A stretch of 64,000 nt of DNA, from positions 54,882 through 118,881 of the forward strand of contig JNWL01000014.1 of the NCBI GenBank assembly GCA_000716465.1. Direction: 5' to 3'. A program made the translations under genes and the position numbers. Positions 1 to 9,197 of this stretch are shown here, piece by piece; the first letter of the stretch is position 1; each line of letters begins with the position of its first letter. A model generated the notes under the pieces. That model was not told the origin of the DNA. It saw nothing but the letters and a program-made list of their open reading frames with translations, and searched no databases. Origin of the DNA: Streptomyces bikiniensis (GTDB lineage: Bacteria > Actinomycetota > Actinomycetes > Streptomycetales > Streptomycetaceae).

Positions 1-525
1 CCGCGCGGCCTCCCACAGGGTGTGGTCGGTGATGACGCCGGTGAACAGCGCCTCCGCCAGGGCGGAGCGCCGCGCCTGGCCCCGCGAGGTCAGCTCGGCG
101 GCCGTCTCCCGGTAGGCGACCGCCACCGCCTCCGCGTACAGGCCGAACAGTGCCCAGAAGTCCGCGGACTCCGTCACGAGGAGGTCGTCCGAGACCTCGG
201 GACGCGTGCGCGCCTCCGCGAGGATCTCCGTCCACAGGAGCTCCGAGCCGATGCGGTACGCGCGCAGGGTGTCGGCCAGCGGGACGCCCTGCTCCGCCCT
301 GGCGCGCCCGGTCTCGCGGGCCGCCTCCGCGTCCGGGGCGTCCTTCCGGCGCAGGTGCGTCAGCACGAAGTCCGCGTTGGCGGCGCAGGAGCGCCGCACC
401 GCGTCCGGGGAGACCAGCGACTCGTCCTCGTAGGCGTCGACCTCCGAGCGGATGCGGAGCGCCATGCGCCCGGCCAGCTCGGGAAGCCTCGCGTGGAGCG
501 CCGCCGCCACGCCCGAAACGTCCAT
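1..525 (-). CDS. PucR/CdaR-like transcriptional regulator, N-terminal part (runs off the window)
   Basis: The frame is open for 175 codons from an ATG at 525 down to the left edge, so the C-terminal half is missing. The visible part is a helical domain of the kind found at the N-terminus of Streptomyces PucR-family regulators (RsbRD_N-like), with the motif RARAEQGVPLADTLRAYRIG at about residues 74-93. In that family a C-terminal helix-turn-helix follows, which cannot be seen here. It is divergent from an acyl-CoA ligase with a 145-bp gap, which suggests it may control that gene. The family call rests on the N-terminal pattern only. Confidence 0.6.
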   Translation of the reverse strand, partial: MDVSGVAAALHARLPELAGRMALRIRSEVDAYEDESLVSPDAVRRSCAANADFVLTHLRRKDAPDAEAARETGRARAEQGVPLADTLRAYRIGSELLWTEILAEARTRPEVSDDLLVTESADFWALFGLYAEAVAVAYRETAAELTSRGQARRSALAEALFTGVITDHTLWEAAR

Positions 526-620
526 GCCCGCAGCCTAACCCCGCCGTTTTGTCGCCGGGGACAATCCGGGGACCCGAGCGCTGTCGGCCGGGCCATAGGA
601 CATGCGCGCGGACGGAGACA

Positions 621-643
621 AGATGTCCGCGATGTAAACATCT
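621..643. promoter_or_regulatory. Candidate operator, overlapping inverted repeats
   Basis: AGATGT (621-626) and ACATCT (638-643) form an inverted repeat around an 11-bp spacer, and the inner GATGT-AA-ACATC (631-642) is a second palindrome. The site lies 28 bp before the acyl-CoA ligase start, between the two divergent genes. It is AT-rich against its surroundings. The protein that binds it is not known. Confidence 0.35.
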
Positions 644-670
644 GATGGCTTCGTGTGACGGAGGCGGGTC

Positions 671-2158
<1,488 letters not shown>

Positions 2159-2310
2159 GGGACGCGCGCCCGAGGCCGTCGGCCCACGGTCGGCGGCACG
2201 CGGGTGCGTGCGCGGGCCCCCGGTGTTGGAATGGAGGACGACACGCCACCGGCCGGCACGAAGAAGCCGCCGGCCGCCGGAGGCGGGAAACCGCCCGACG
2301 AGGAGCCGCC

Positions 2311-2769
2311 ATGAGTGCCGACGACGTCGACGACGTTTCCGAGATGGGGCCCGTCGACTACCTGGTCCTGGAGTTCCCCGGCGACCGCATGACCGGGGAG
2401 GGACTGTCCCGCCTGCTCGACCTGGTCGACCGCCACATCATCCGCGTCCTCGACCTGGCCTTCCTCCGCAAGGACGCGGACGGCACCGTCACCGTCCTGG
2501 AGATCGCGGACCTGGACGGCGACGGAGAACTGGACCTCGCCGTCTTCGGCGGCGCCTCCTCCGGACTCCTGGACGAGGACGACCTGCGGGAGGCCGCCGC
2601 CGCCCTTCGACCGGACAGTTCGGCGGGCGTCGTCGTCTACGAGAACCTCTGGGCCGCGCCCCTGGCGACGGCGCTGCGGCGCAACGGCGCCCGCGTGGTC
2701 GCCGGCGGGAGGATCCCCCCGGAGGACCTCCTCGCGTCCCTGGAGGCCGCCGAAGCCGCCGCCTCCTGA
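2311..2769 (+). CDS. DUF6325 family protein
   Basis: A 152-residue acidic protein with the layout of the actinobacterial DUF6325 family. An N-terminal ferredoxin-like half (GPVDYLVLEFPGD near 12-24, then a helix LLDLVDRHIIRVLDLAFLRK) is followed by an acidic loop and a helix ending AAPLATALRRNGARVVAGGRIP. Function is unknown. These proteins often sit beside SHOCT and DUF2254 genes, exactly as here (the next gene starts 37 bp on), which suggests one transcript. GAGGAG precedes the ATG. Confidence 0.75.
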   Translation: MSADDVDDVSEMGPVDYLVLEFPGDRMTGEGLSRLLDLVDRHIIRVLDLAFLRKDADGTVTVLEIADLDGDGELDLAVFGGASSGLLDEDDLREAAAALRPDSSAGVVVYENLWAAPLATALRRNGARVVAGGRIPPEDLLASLEAAEAAAS

Positions 2770-2806
2770 CGGCCCCCGCCACCACCCGACGACAAGGACC
2801 TCCGCC

Positions 2807-3115
2807 ATGCCCGGACTTCTGCGCGGCGTCGCCCGCACCGCGGTCATCTCCGGTACGGCCACCGCCGTGTCCAACCGCGTCTCGCGCCGCCAGGCCGGCC
2901 GCTGGGCGCAACAGGACGAGGCACGCGCCTCCTGGCCGACCCACGAGCAGCCCCACGAGCAGACCCGTGAGCAGCCCTACGCGCCGCCGCCCCCGGCCGC
3001 CGTACCGATGGACGCCAAGATCTCCCAGCTCCACGAACTCGGCCGGCTCAGGGACCAGGGAGTGCTCACCGGGGAGGAGTTCGAGGAGCAGAAGCGCCGC
3101 ATCCTCGCATCCTGA
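2807..3115 (+). CDS. SHOCT domain protein
   Basis: A 102-residue protein. The C-terminal 30 residues, with DAKISQLHELGRLRDQGVLT followed by GEEFEEQKRRIL, are a clear SHOCT motif, a short helical module thought to mediate oligomerisation. The N-terminal part is a small Ala/Thr-rich stretch, then a Pro/Glu/Gln linker with three HEQP/REQP-like repeats (about residues 46-58). It sits between DUF6325 and DUF2254 with short gaps and is probably co-transcribed with them. Role unknown. Confidence 0.8.
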   Translation: MPGLLRGVARTAVISGTATAVSNRVSRRQAGRWAQQDEARASWPTHEQPHEQTREQPYAPPPPAAVPMDAKISQLHELGRLRDQGVLTGEEFEEQKRRILAS

Positions 3116-3138
3116 ACCGTACGCCCGGAGGAGGCCGG

Positions 3139-4401
3139 ATGCCCGACCGCATCGACGGCTCCGACCGCCCGGGCGGCCCCGCCCGCCCCGGGAAGCGCCG
3201 CCGCCGGGCCACACGGATCCGGCGGCCCCCGCGCGCCGTGCGCAGGGACCTGTCCCAGCTGCTGTGCGCGGTCGCCGGCCTGGGACTGGGGCTGCCGGCG
3301 CCCCTGATCACCGGAGGACCGCGGGTGGACGCGGGCCGGGTGGTCAGCGTGCTGTTCACCCTGGGCTTCGGCGTGATCAGCCTGGTGAGCGTCATCTACT
3401 CGGTGCTCTTCCTGGTCGTGCAGTTCTCCGCGAGCACCTTCACCCCGCGCCTCGGCCTGTTCCGCGACGAACCGGTCGTCTGGCGGACGTTCGCCTTCAC
3501 CATCGGCCTGTTCGTCTTCTGCATCACCTCGGGCCTGGCCATCGGCTCCCGGGAGAGCGTCTCCACCCTCGTCCCCTCCGCGGCCGTGCTCCTCACCCTG
3601 GTCGCGCTCGCCCTGATGCGCACGCTCCAGATGAAGGCGTTCGACTCGATCCAGCTCGGACACTCGCTCACCGCGATCACCGTCCGCGCCCGCCGCCTGT
3701 ACGACACCCTGTACCCCGACCCGTACGACCCGACCGGGGCAGTCCCCCCGCCCCCGGTGGCCGACGCGGGCGCGGACGTGCGCTGGACGGGGCCGCCGGC
3801 CGTCCTGCAGAACGTCGACGTACCCGCCCTCCTGGGCGCCGCCCGGGCACGCGACTCCGCGGTCGCCCTCCGCGTCGCCCCCGGTACGACCCTGTCGGAA
3901 GGCACGGTCGTCGCCCGGGTGACCGGGGACGGCGTGCCCGCGTCCGTACTCCTCGGAGCGCTGACGACGGGTGTCGAGCGCACCTTCGACCAGGACCCCG
4001 AACTGCCCTTCCGGCTCCTCGCCGACATCGCCCTGCGCGCCCTGTCCCCGGCGGTGAACGACCCGGCCACGGCGGTGGAGGCCCTGGACCACCTGGAGGC
4101 CCTGCTGGTCCGCCTCGCCGGCCGGGACCTGGACGTCGGCCGGTTCCACGACTCCACCGGGCGGGCCCGGGTGAGCGTCCCGGTCCCGGGCTGGGACCGC
4201 TACGTCCGCACCGCCGTCGACGACGTGCTCTTCGCCGCCGCCGGGTCCCCGATGACCCTGCGCAGAACGCGCGACCTCCTGCGCACGCTGGCGGAGCGGG
4301 CCCCGGGCGACCGGCGCGCCGTCGTGCTCGACCGGCTCCGGTGGGTCGAGCGGACCGGCGGCGAGGCGTACCCGCTCGTCTGGACGGACGGGGCCGGATG
4401 A
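3139..4401 (+). CDS. DUF2254 family membrane protein
   Basis: A 420-residue inner-membrane protein. After an Arg/Pro-rich cytoplasmic start there are four hydrophobic segments: LLCAVAGLGLGLPAPLI (about 37-53), a long one around VLFTLGFGVISLVSVIYSVLF, TFAFTIGLFVFCITSGLAI, and AAVLLTLVALALM. The family hallmark QFSASTFTPRLG follows the second. The soluble C-terminal half carries LLADIALRALSPAVNDPATA, also typical. Function unknown in the family. GGAGGAGG lies before the ATG. It is third in the DUF6325-SHOCT-DUF2254 run. Confidence 0.85.
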   Translation: MPDRIDGSDRPGGPARPGKRRRRATRIRRPPRAVRRDLSQLLCAVAGLGLGLPAPLITGGPRVDAGRVVSVLFTLGFGVISLVSVIYSVLFLVVQFSASTFTPRLGLFRDEPVVWRTFAFTIGLFVFCITSGLAIGSRESVSTLVPSAAVLLTLVALALMRTLQMKAFDSIQLGHSLTAITVRARRLYDTLYPDPYDPTGAVPPPPVADAGADVRWTGPPAVLQNVDVPALLGAARARDSAVALRVAPGTTLSEGTVVARVTGDGVPASVLLGALTTGVERTFDQDPELPFRLLADIALRALSPAVNDPATAVEALDHLEALLVRLAGRDLDVGRFHDSTGRARVSVPVPGWDRYVRTAVDDVLFAAAGSPMTLRRTRDLLRTLAERAPGDRRAVVLDRLRWVERTGGEAYPLVWTDGAG

Positions 4402-4600
4402 CGGACGGGGGCCGGGACGGACGGGGCCGGCCGGGCTCGACGGGGCCGCGACCGGGCCGGACGGGGCCGTGACCGGGCTTGACGGGCCCTTGGTGCGCGC
4501 ACGCGTGGCGCTCCCGGACGAGGGAGCCGAGAATGGGAAGGCCGTACGGGATCTTCCCGGCGTCGTTCCCCGACCGCAGCAGGGACCCAGGTGATGACGC
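4402..4600. repeat. Intergenic G-rich short direct repeats
   Basis: The first 90 bases are imperfect copies of GACGGGGCCG/GACCGGGC, ending GGCTTGACGGGCCC. No coding sense is evident. The rest is ordinary intergenic sequence leading to AGGTGA before the next ATG. Confidence 0.4.
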
Positions 4601-5434
4601 ATGTGCCGATGGCTCGCGTACTCGGGCACGCCCGTTCTGCTCGACACCATCCTGTACAAGCCGGAGCACTCCCTGATCGACCAGAGCCTGCACTCCAGGC
4701 TCGGCGTGGAGACCACCAACGGCGACGGATTCGGCGTCGGCTGGTACTCGGAAGGCACCGACTCCCCGGCGCTCTTCCGGGAGATCGGTCCCGCCTGGAG
4801 CAACCGCAACCTGCGGGAACTGGCCGACCACGTCCGCTCGCCGCTGTTCTTCGCCCACATCCGGGCGTCGACCGGGACGGCGGTGCAGCAGTCGAACTGC
4901 CACCCGTTCCGGCACGGCCGCTGGATGTTCATGCACAACGGCGCCGTCGCGGAGTTCCACCGCGTGCGCCGCGCCCTCACGCTGCTCGTCGACCCGGGCC
5001 TGTACGCGGACCTCGAAGGGACGACGGACTCCGAGGTGATGTTCTACCTGGCCCTCACCTTCGGCCTCGACCGCGACCCGCCCGCCGCGATCGCCCGGAT
5101 GGCGGGGACGGTGGAGCGCGTCGGCCGTGAGCACGGCGTGGAGTTCCCCCTCCAGATGACGCTGGCCGTCAGCGACGGCGAACGCCTCTGGGCCTTCCGC
5201 TACTCCAGCGAGCGCGCCTCCCGGTCCCTGTTCTACAGCAGCCGGGTGGAGACGCTGCGCAGACTGCACCCCGACGTCACGTTCCTGCAGGGCGCCTCCG
5301 AGGGGACGCGCCTCATCGTGTCCGAGCCCCTCGGCGACCTGCCCGGCGCCTGGAACGAAGTGCCGGAGGGCAGCTACGGCGTCGTCCAGCCGGAGGGCGA
5401 CGAAATGCGCCCCTTCGCCCCGGCGGCCGTGTGA
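4601..5434 (+). CDS. Class II glutamine amidotransferase (YafJ/EgtC-like)
   Basis: A 277-residue Ntn-hydrolase domain protein. It begins Met-Cys-Arg-Trp, so Cys2 becomes the nucleophile after methionine removal. The substrate loop motifs GDGFGVGWY (about 43-51), FAHIRASTG (about 84-92) and NCHPFRHGRWMFMHNG (about 98-113) are all present. It lacks the EgtB/D neighbours of ergothioneine genes, so EgtC is unlikely; the free-standing family of uncertain substrate fits better. A weak AGGTGA precedes the ATG. Confidence 0.88.
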   Translation: MCRWLAYSGTPVLLDTILYKPEHSLIDQSLHSRLGVETTNGDGFGVGWYSEGTDSPALFREIGPAWSNRNLRELADHVRSPLFFAHIRASTGTAVQQSNCHPFRHGRWMFMHNGAVAEFHRVRRALTLLVDPGLYADLEGTTDSEVMFYLALTFGLDRDPPAAIARMAGTVERVGREHGVEFPLQMTLAVSDGERLWAFRYSSERASRSLFYSSRVETLRRLHPDVTFLQGASEGTRLIVSEPLGDLPGAWNEVPEGSYGVVQPEGDEMRPFAPAAV

Positions 5435-5574
5435 CCGGCCCGCGCGGCGGTCCCGGGGAGGAGGCGCCGGACCCGGACGACCGCCCGGCCCGCCCGGTCC
5501 GCTCCCTCCGGCCGAACGGGTGGGCCCGGAGCGGCCTCACCGTCGATCCGCGTACCGCGTGCTAGACACCGGAG

Positions 5575-6786
5575 GTGTCCTCCGCCACCACCCTCCTCCT
5601 GATCATGTCCGCCGCGGTCCTCGCACCCCTGCTCGCGGACGGCCTCGCCCGCCGGGTCCGCGTCCCCCTGGTCATCTTCGAGATCGTCCTGGGCATCGTC
5701 ATCGGACCGGACGTCCTCGGATGGGCCCGCTCGGACGAGGTGATCGACGTCCTGTCCCAACTCGGCCTGTCGATGCTCATCTTCCTCGCCGGCTACGAGA
5801 TCGAGTTCGCGAACGTCCGCGGCGGCCTCCTGCGCCGCTCGCTGGGCGCGTGGCTGATCTCCCTGGCCGCCGGACTGGGCCTCGCGCTGCTGCTGAGCGG
5901 CGGGGACGTCTCCACGGGCTTCGTCGTCGGCACGGCGCTGACCAGCACCGCCCTGGGCACCGTCCTTCCCGTGCTGAAGGACAGGGGGGAACTGAAGGGT
6001 CGCTTCGGGGACGTGACGATGGCGTTCGGGGCGGTGGGGGAGTTCGGACCCGTGATCGCCATGGCGCTGCTCCTGAGCGGCCGCAGACCGGCGGAGTCCG
6101 CGGCCCTCCTCGTGGCGTTCGGGGCGATCACCGCCGGGGCGGTGGTCCTGGCGATGCGCCCGCCGCCCGCGTGGCTCCCGCGCCTGATGACCAGGACGCT
6201 GCACAGCAGCGGGCAGTTCGCCGTCCGCTTCGTCGTGCTGCTGCTCGCGGCGATGCTGGGCCTGTCGCAGGCGTTCGGCCTCGACGTGCTGCTCGGGGCC
6301 TTCGCGGCGGGCGTGCTCACCCGGCTCGTGCTCGACGGCGCGGCACCGGAGAGCGGTGCCGAGATCCTCGGCAAGGTGGAGGCCATCGGGTTCGGCTTCC
6401 TCGTGCCCCTGTTCTTCGTGGTCACCGGCATCGAGTTCCAGTTGGACGAACTCCTGGGAAACCCCGGGACGTCGGCGCTCGTCCCGCTGTTCCTGCTGCT
6501 GTTCCTCGTCGTGCGGGGGCTGCCCGTGTACTTCCTGGCGCCCCGCGACCTCGGCCGCGCCGACCGGTCGGCGCTGGCCCTCCACACCGCCACGTGCCTG
6601 CCGCTCGTCGTCGCGATCACCACCATCGGGGTGGACCAGGAACTCCTCGACGCGGAGAAGGCGGCCGCGCTGATCGGCGCGGCGATGCTCTCCGTGCTCC
6701 TCCTGCCCCTCGTGGCGGCACGGCTGAGGACGCCCGGTGGCGCGAGGCCCGCGGAACGCACCTCGACGGACACCGAGGCGTGGTGA
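5575..6786 (+). CDS. Cation:proton antiporter (CPA2, Kef/NapA-like)
   Basis: A 403-residue membrane protein with about 12 hydrophobic segments covering the Na/H exchanger domain. GIVIGPDVLGWA (about 42-53), FLAGYEIEF (about 68-76), ALTSTALGTVLPVLKD and FEVG-like FGAVGEFGPVIAMALLL are characteristic. There is no C-terminal TrkA-N domain, so it is not a full KefB/C. The GTG at 5575 overlaps a GGAGG, leaving no normal Shine-Dalgarno spacing, so it may be leaderless. An ATG at 5605 is the alternative. Confidence 0.85.
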   Translation: MSSATTLLLIMSAAVLAPLLADGLARRVRVPLVIFEIVLGIVIGPDVLGWARSDEVIDVLSQLGLSMLIFLAGYEIEFANVRGGLLRRSLGAWLISLAAGLGLALLLSGGDVSTGFVVGTALTSTALGTVLPVLKDRGELKGRFGDVTMAFGAVGEFGPVIAMALLLSGRRPAESAALLVAFGAITAGAVVLAMRPPPAWLPRLMTRTLHSSGQFAVRFVVLLLAAMLGLSQAFGLDVLLGAFAAGVLTRLVLDGAAPESGAEILGKVEAIGFGFLVPLFFVVTGIEFQLDELLGNPGTSALVPLFLLLFLVVRGLPVYFLAPRDLGRADRSALALHTATCLPLVVAITTIGVDQELLDAEKAAALIGAAMLSVLLLPLVAARLRTPGGARPAERTSTDTEAW

Positions 6787-6811
6787 CCGGTCGGCCCGGG
6801 AGCGGCGCGCC

Positions 6812-9082
6812 TCAGTCGTCGGCGTGCCGGTCGATCCAGGCCAGGGCGGCCGTCCGCTCGGCCCCGGTCGGTGCGGGCCTCACCTGGTCCGGGCGGCGGA
6901 CCAGGGAGTGCGCGCGGGCGGTCCGCAGGCCGATCGCGCGGGCCTCGGGGGAGAGGCCGGGGTGCTCGGCGACCTCCAGGGCGCGCTGCCACCAGCTCCG
7001 GCTGCGGCCGTCGACGGAGTAGTGCCACAGCGGCTGCGCGGGGTCGGCCACGCCGACCAGCACCTGCTGGAGCTTGTGCGGGGGGATTCCGGGGACGCCG
7101 ATCAGCCGGTCGGCCACGAGCAGCGGATGCTCCCCGTCGAGGCGGGCCCGGACCAGGACCCAGGTCATCAGCTGACCCACGTCGTGGGCGGACGAGGTGA
7201 CGAAGTCCCACAGCTCGGCGGCCTTCGCCTCGTCGGGGGCGCCGAGGTGGGTGAGGAGCCGCAGTTCGTCCTTCCAGAGCGGCCGGGCCCCGTTCCACCA
7301 GGAGACCAGCTTCCCCGCCGCCGGATGCCCCAGGTCGAGGGCGAGACAGGTCAGGGTGACCAGCGGGTGGCGCCACTCGGTGTACGTGGTCCGGTACTTC
7401 TTGGTGAGGTCCTTCATCCGGCGCGGCAGCAGCGCCCCGACCTCGGACTCCCCGGCCAGGCCGTGGGCCAGGAGGAGTTCCAGGCAGAACCCGAGCCCCT
7501 GCAGACCGGTCCCCGGGTCGGCCACCCGCTCCCGCAGCCAGCCCGCGTCGGCGTCGGTGAGCGTCCGGTACCGGTGCCACACGTCGCCCAGCACGCCCTC
7601 GTAGGCGGTGAGATCGGGCCCGGTGCCGGACAGGAGCCCGTCCCGGGCGGCCTCGTAGCGGTCCACGGCGGCCAGCACGTCGTCGGCGCCGGCGCCGGTG
7701 CAGGCGAACGCGCCGCCGCCGGGCCGGAGCGCCTCCTCCCGTACGAGCTCCACCCGGTCGCGGGCCGCGTCCGCGGCGAGGACGCGCAGGGCGCGCGGCA
7801 GCCGCTCGTCGGTGCTGAGGCGGACCGCCGTCAGGGCGGACCAGGACAGCCCGGCCCGGTGGTCCGCCCCCGTCTCCCGGCGCCGGTCGGCCGTGACGGC
7901 CCCGACCAGCGCCTCGTGGAGGCCGCGCAGCGACTCCTCCGGTGCGCCGTGCGCCTCCAGTTCGGCCGCGAGGGCGGCCGCGGCCCGTACCGCGTCGGGC
8001 TCGCGGAGCGCGCGGTGCAGCGACAGCCAGGCGTGGACCGCGCTCCGGTCGCCGGCGAGCGCGATCTCCCGCACGACGGCCAGACCCCGCTCGGACGGCA
8101 CCCGGCGCAGCACGGGGGCGGTCCGGGTCCCGAGTTCGGCGACGACCTCCCACGCCTCCTCGAAGCCGTGGCGCAGCAGGGCGTGGAGCAGCTCCTTCCA
8201 GGCGCCCCACTCCGCCGGCCGTCCCTCGTACTCCTTCCGCCAGGCGCGCAGCAGCCGCTCCGTCTCGTCGGGCGCGAGCCCGTCCCGCCGCTCCAGCGAG
8301 ACCGCGAACCGGGTCGCGGCGGAGAGGACCAGGGGACCGCGCAGCCGCTCGTGGAGCCACGCGGCCTCGACGGGGGACAGCGGCCGGTACGCGAAGGAGA
8401 CGGCGGAGCGGTCCACCGGCTCGTCGAGCGCGTCGAGGAACTGGCGTACGCCGTCGGGGTCCGCCGGGTCGGGCAGCCCCGCCTCGTCCCGGCCTGTGAC
8501 CCGGTCCAGGCCGAAGGCGCCTCCCGGTCCGTTGTCGGTGATCCGGAATCCGGCGGGCCCCTCGCCGAGCACGGCGGCGACGGCGGCGTGGTCGCCGCCC
8601 CAGTGCAGCAGCAGCTCGCCCGTCAGGGCGCCGGAGCGGTCGAAGGCCCGCCGGTGGGACTGCCAGTGCCAGTACGCGAAGGAGAACGGGACCGGAAGGC
8701 CCCGCACCGCGGCGAGTTCGGCGGCGTCCTCGTGGCCGTCGGACTGGGTGTAGCGGCCCCGGGTCGGCGGCGGGAGCGCGAGGAACCCGCCGCCGCCGAG
8801 CCCCCGCCACCAGGCCGTGACCACGGCGAGGTCCGATCGGCTCCGCGCCGCGCGGCGACCTTCCGCACCGGCGCCGTCCGGGCCGGCGCCGCCTGGGCCG
8901 ATCCCATTCGTGCCGGTGCCGTCCGGGCCGGCGCCGTTCGTGCCGGCCCCGTTCGTGCCGATGCCGTCCGCGCCGGTGCCGTCCGGGCGGGCCCCGTTCG
9001 TACCGACCCCGTTCGTACCGACCCCGTTCGTACCGACCCCGTCCGGGCCGGTGCCGTCCGTGCTGGTGCCGGGGTCGTCCAC
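6812..9082 (-). CDS. Large unknown protein with N-terminal Gly-x-Asn/Asp-Gly-x pentapeptide repeats
   Basis: About 756 residues, not recognised. I chose the GTG at 9082 because AGGGAG lies 5-6 bases upstream; an in-frame ATG 22 codons earlier has none. Residues 1-75 are imperfect pentapeptides such as GTNGV and GPDGA, encoded by a 15-bp tandem repeat. The rest is a globular, mostly helical protein, rich in Trp, Leu and Arg, with no signal peptide or membrane segment. The body after the repeats starts near LAVVTAWWRGLGGGGFLALP. It lies 115 bp downstream of the LAL regulator on the same strand and converges on the antiporter. The matching frame on the other strand is also open through the repeats but lacks protein-like content. 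Confidence 0.75.
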   Translation of the reverse strand: MDDPGTSTDGTGPDGVGTNGVGTNGVGTNGARPDGTGADGIGTNGAGTNGAGPDGTGTNGIGPGGAGPDGAGAEGRRAARSRSDLAVVTAWWRGLGGGGFLALPPPTRGRYTQSDGHEDAAELAAVRGLPVPFSFAYWHWQSHRRAFDRSGALTGELLLHWGGDHAAVAAVLGEGPAGFRITDNGPGGAFGLDRVTGRDEAGLPDPADPDGVRQFLDALDEPVDRSAVSFAYRPLSPVEAAWLHERLRGPLVLSAATRFAVSLERRDGLAPDETERLLRAWRKEYEGRPAEWGAWKELLHALLRHGFEEAWEVVAELGTRTAPVLRRVPSERGLAVVREIALAGDRSAVHAWLSLHRALREPDAVRAAAALAAELEAHGAPEESLRGLHEALVGAVTADRRRETGADHRAGLSWSALTAVRLSTDERLPRALRVLAADAARDRVELVREEALRPGGGAFACTGAGADDVLAAVDRYEAARDGLLSGTGPDLTAYEGVLGDVWHRYRTLTDADAGWLRERVADPGTGLQGLGFCLELLLAHGLAGESEVGALLPRRMKDLTKKYRTTYTEWRHPLVTLTCLALDLGHPAAGKLVSWWNGARPLWKDELRLLTHLGAPDEAKAAELWDFVTSSAHDVGQLMTWVLVRARLDGEHPLLVADRLIGVPGIPPHKLQQVLVGVADPAQPLWHYSVDGRSRSWWQRALEVAEHPGLSPEARAIGLRTARAHSLVRRPDQVRPAPTGAERTAALAWIDRHADD
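8880..9066 (-). repeat. 15-bp tandem repeat, about 12 imperfect copies, coding
   Basis: On the plus strand the unit reads CCGTTCGTGCCGGCC/CCGTTCGTACCGACC. Three adjacent copies around 8995-9040 are almost identical, while outer copies are diverged. Each unit encodes one pentapeptide of the minus-strand gene. The mixture of identical and diverged copies points to recent expansion in the middle of the array. Confidence 0.85.
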
Positions 9083-9197
9083 GTGCTGCTCCCTGCGTTC
9101 TCCGGGTCCGTCGAGGACGGTTCCCCCGCCCGCGGCCCACCCTGCCACAGGGGTCCGACACCCCTTCCGGGCGGACCGCCGGAGGCCTCCCGCCCGG

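Noticed and set aside
2977..4980. A 667-codon minus-strand frame across the DUF2254 and amidotransferase genes
   Set aside because: It overlaps two well-supported plus-strand genes and has Arg/Gly-rich, domain-free sequence. Shadow frame.
4601..5434. Amidotransferase considered as EgtC of ergothioneine synthesis
   Set aside because: No egtA, egtB, egtD or egtE gene is adjacent, and the free-standing YafJ-like family fits the motifs equally well.
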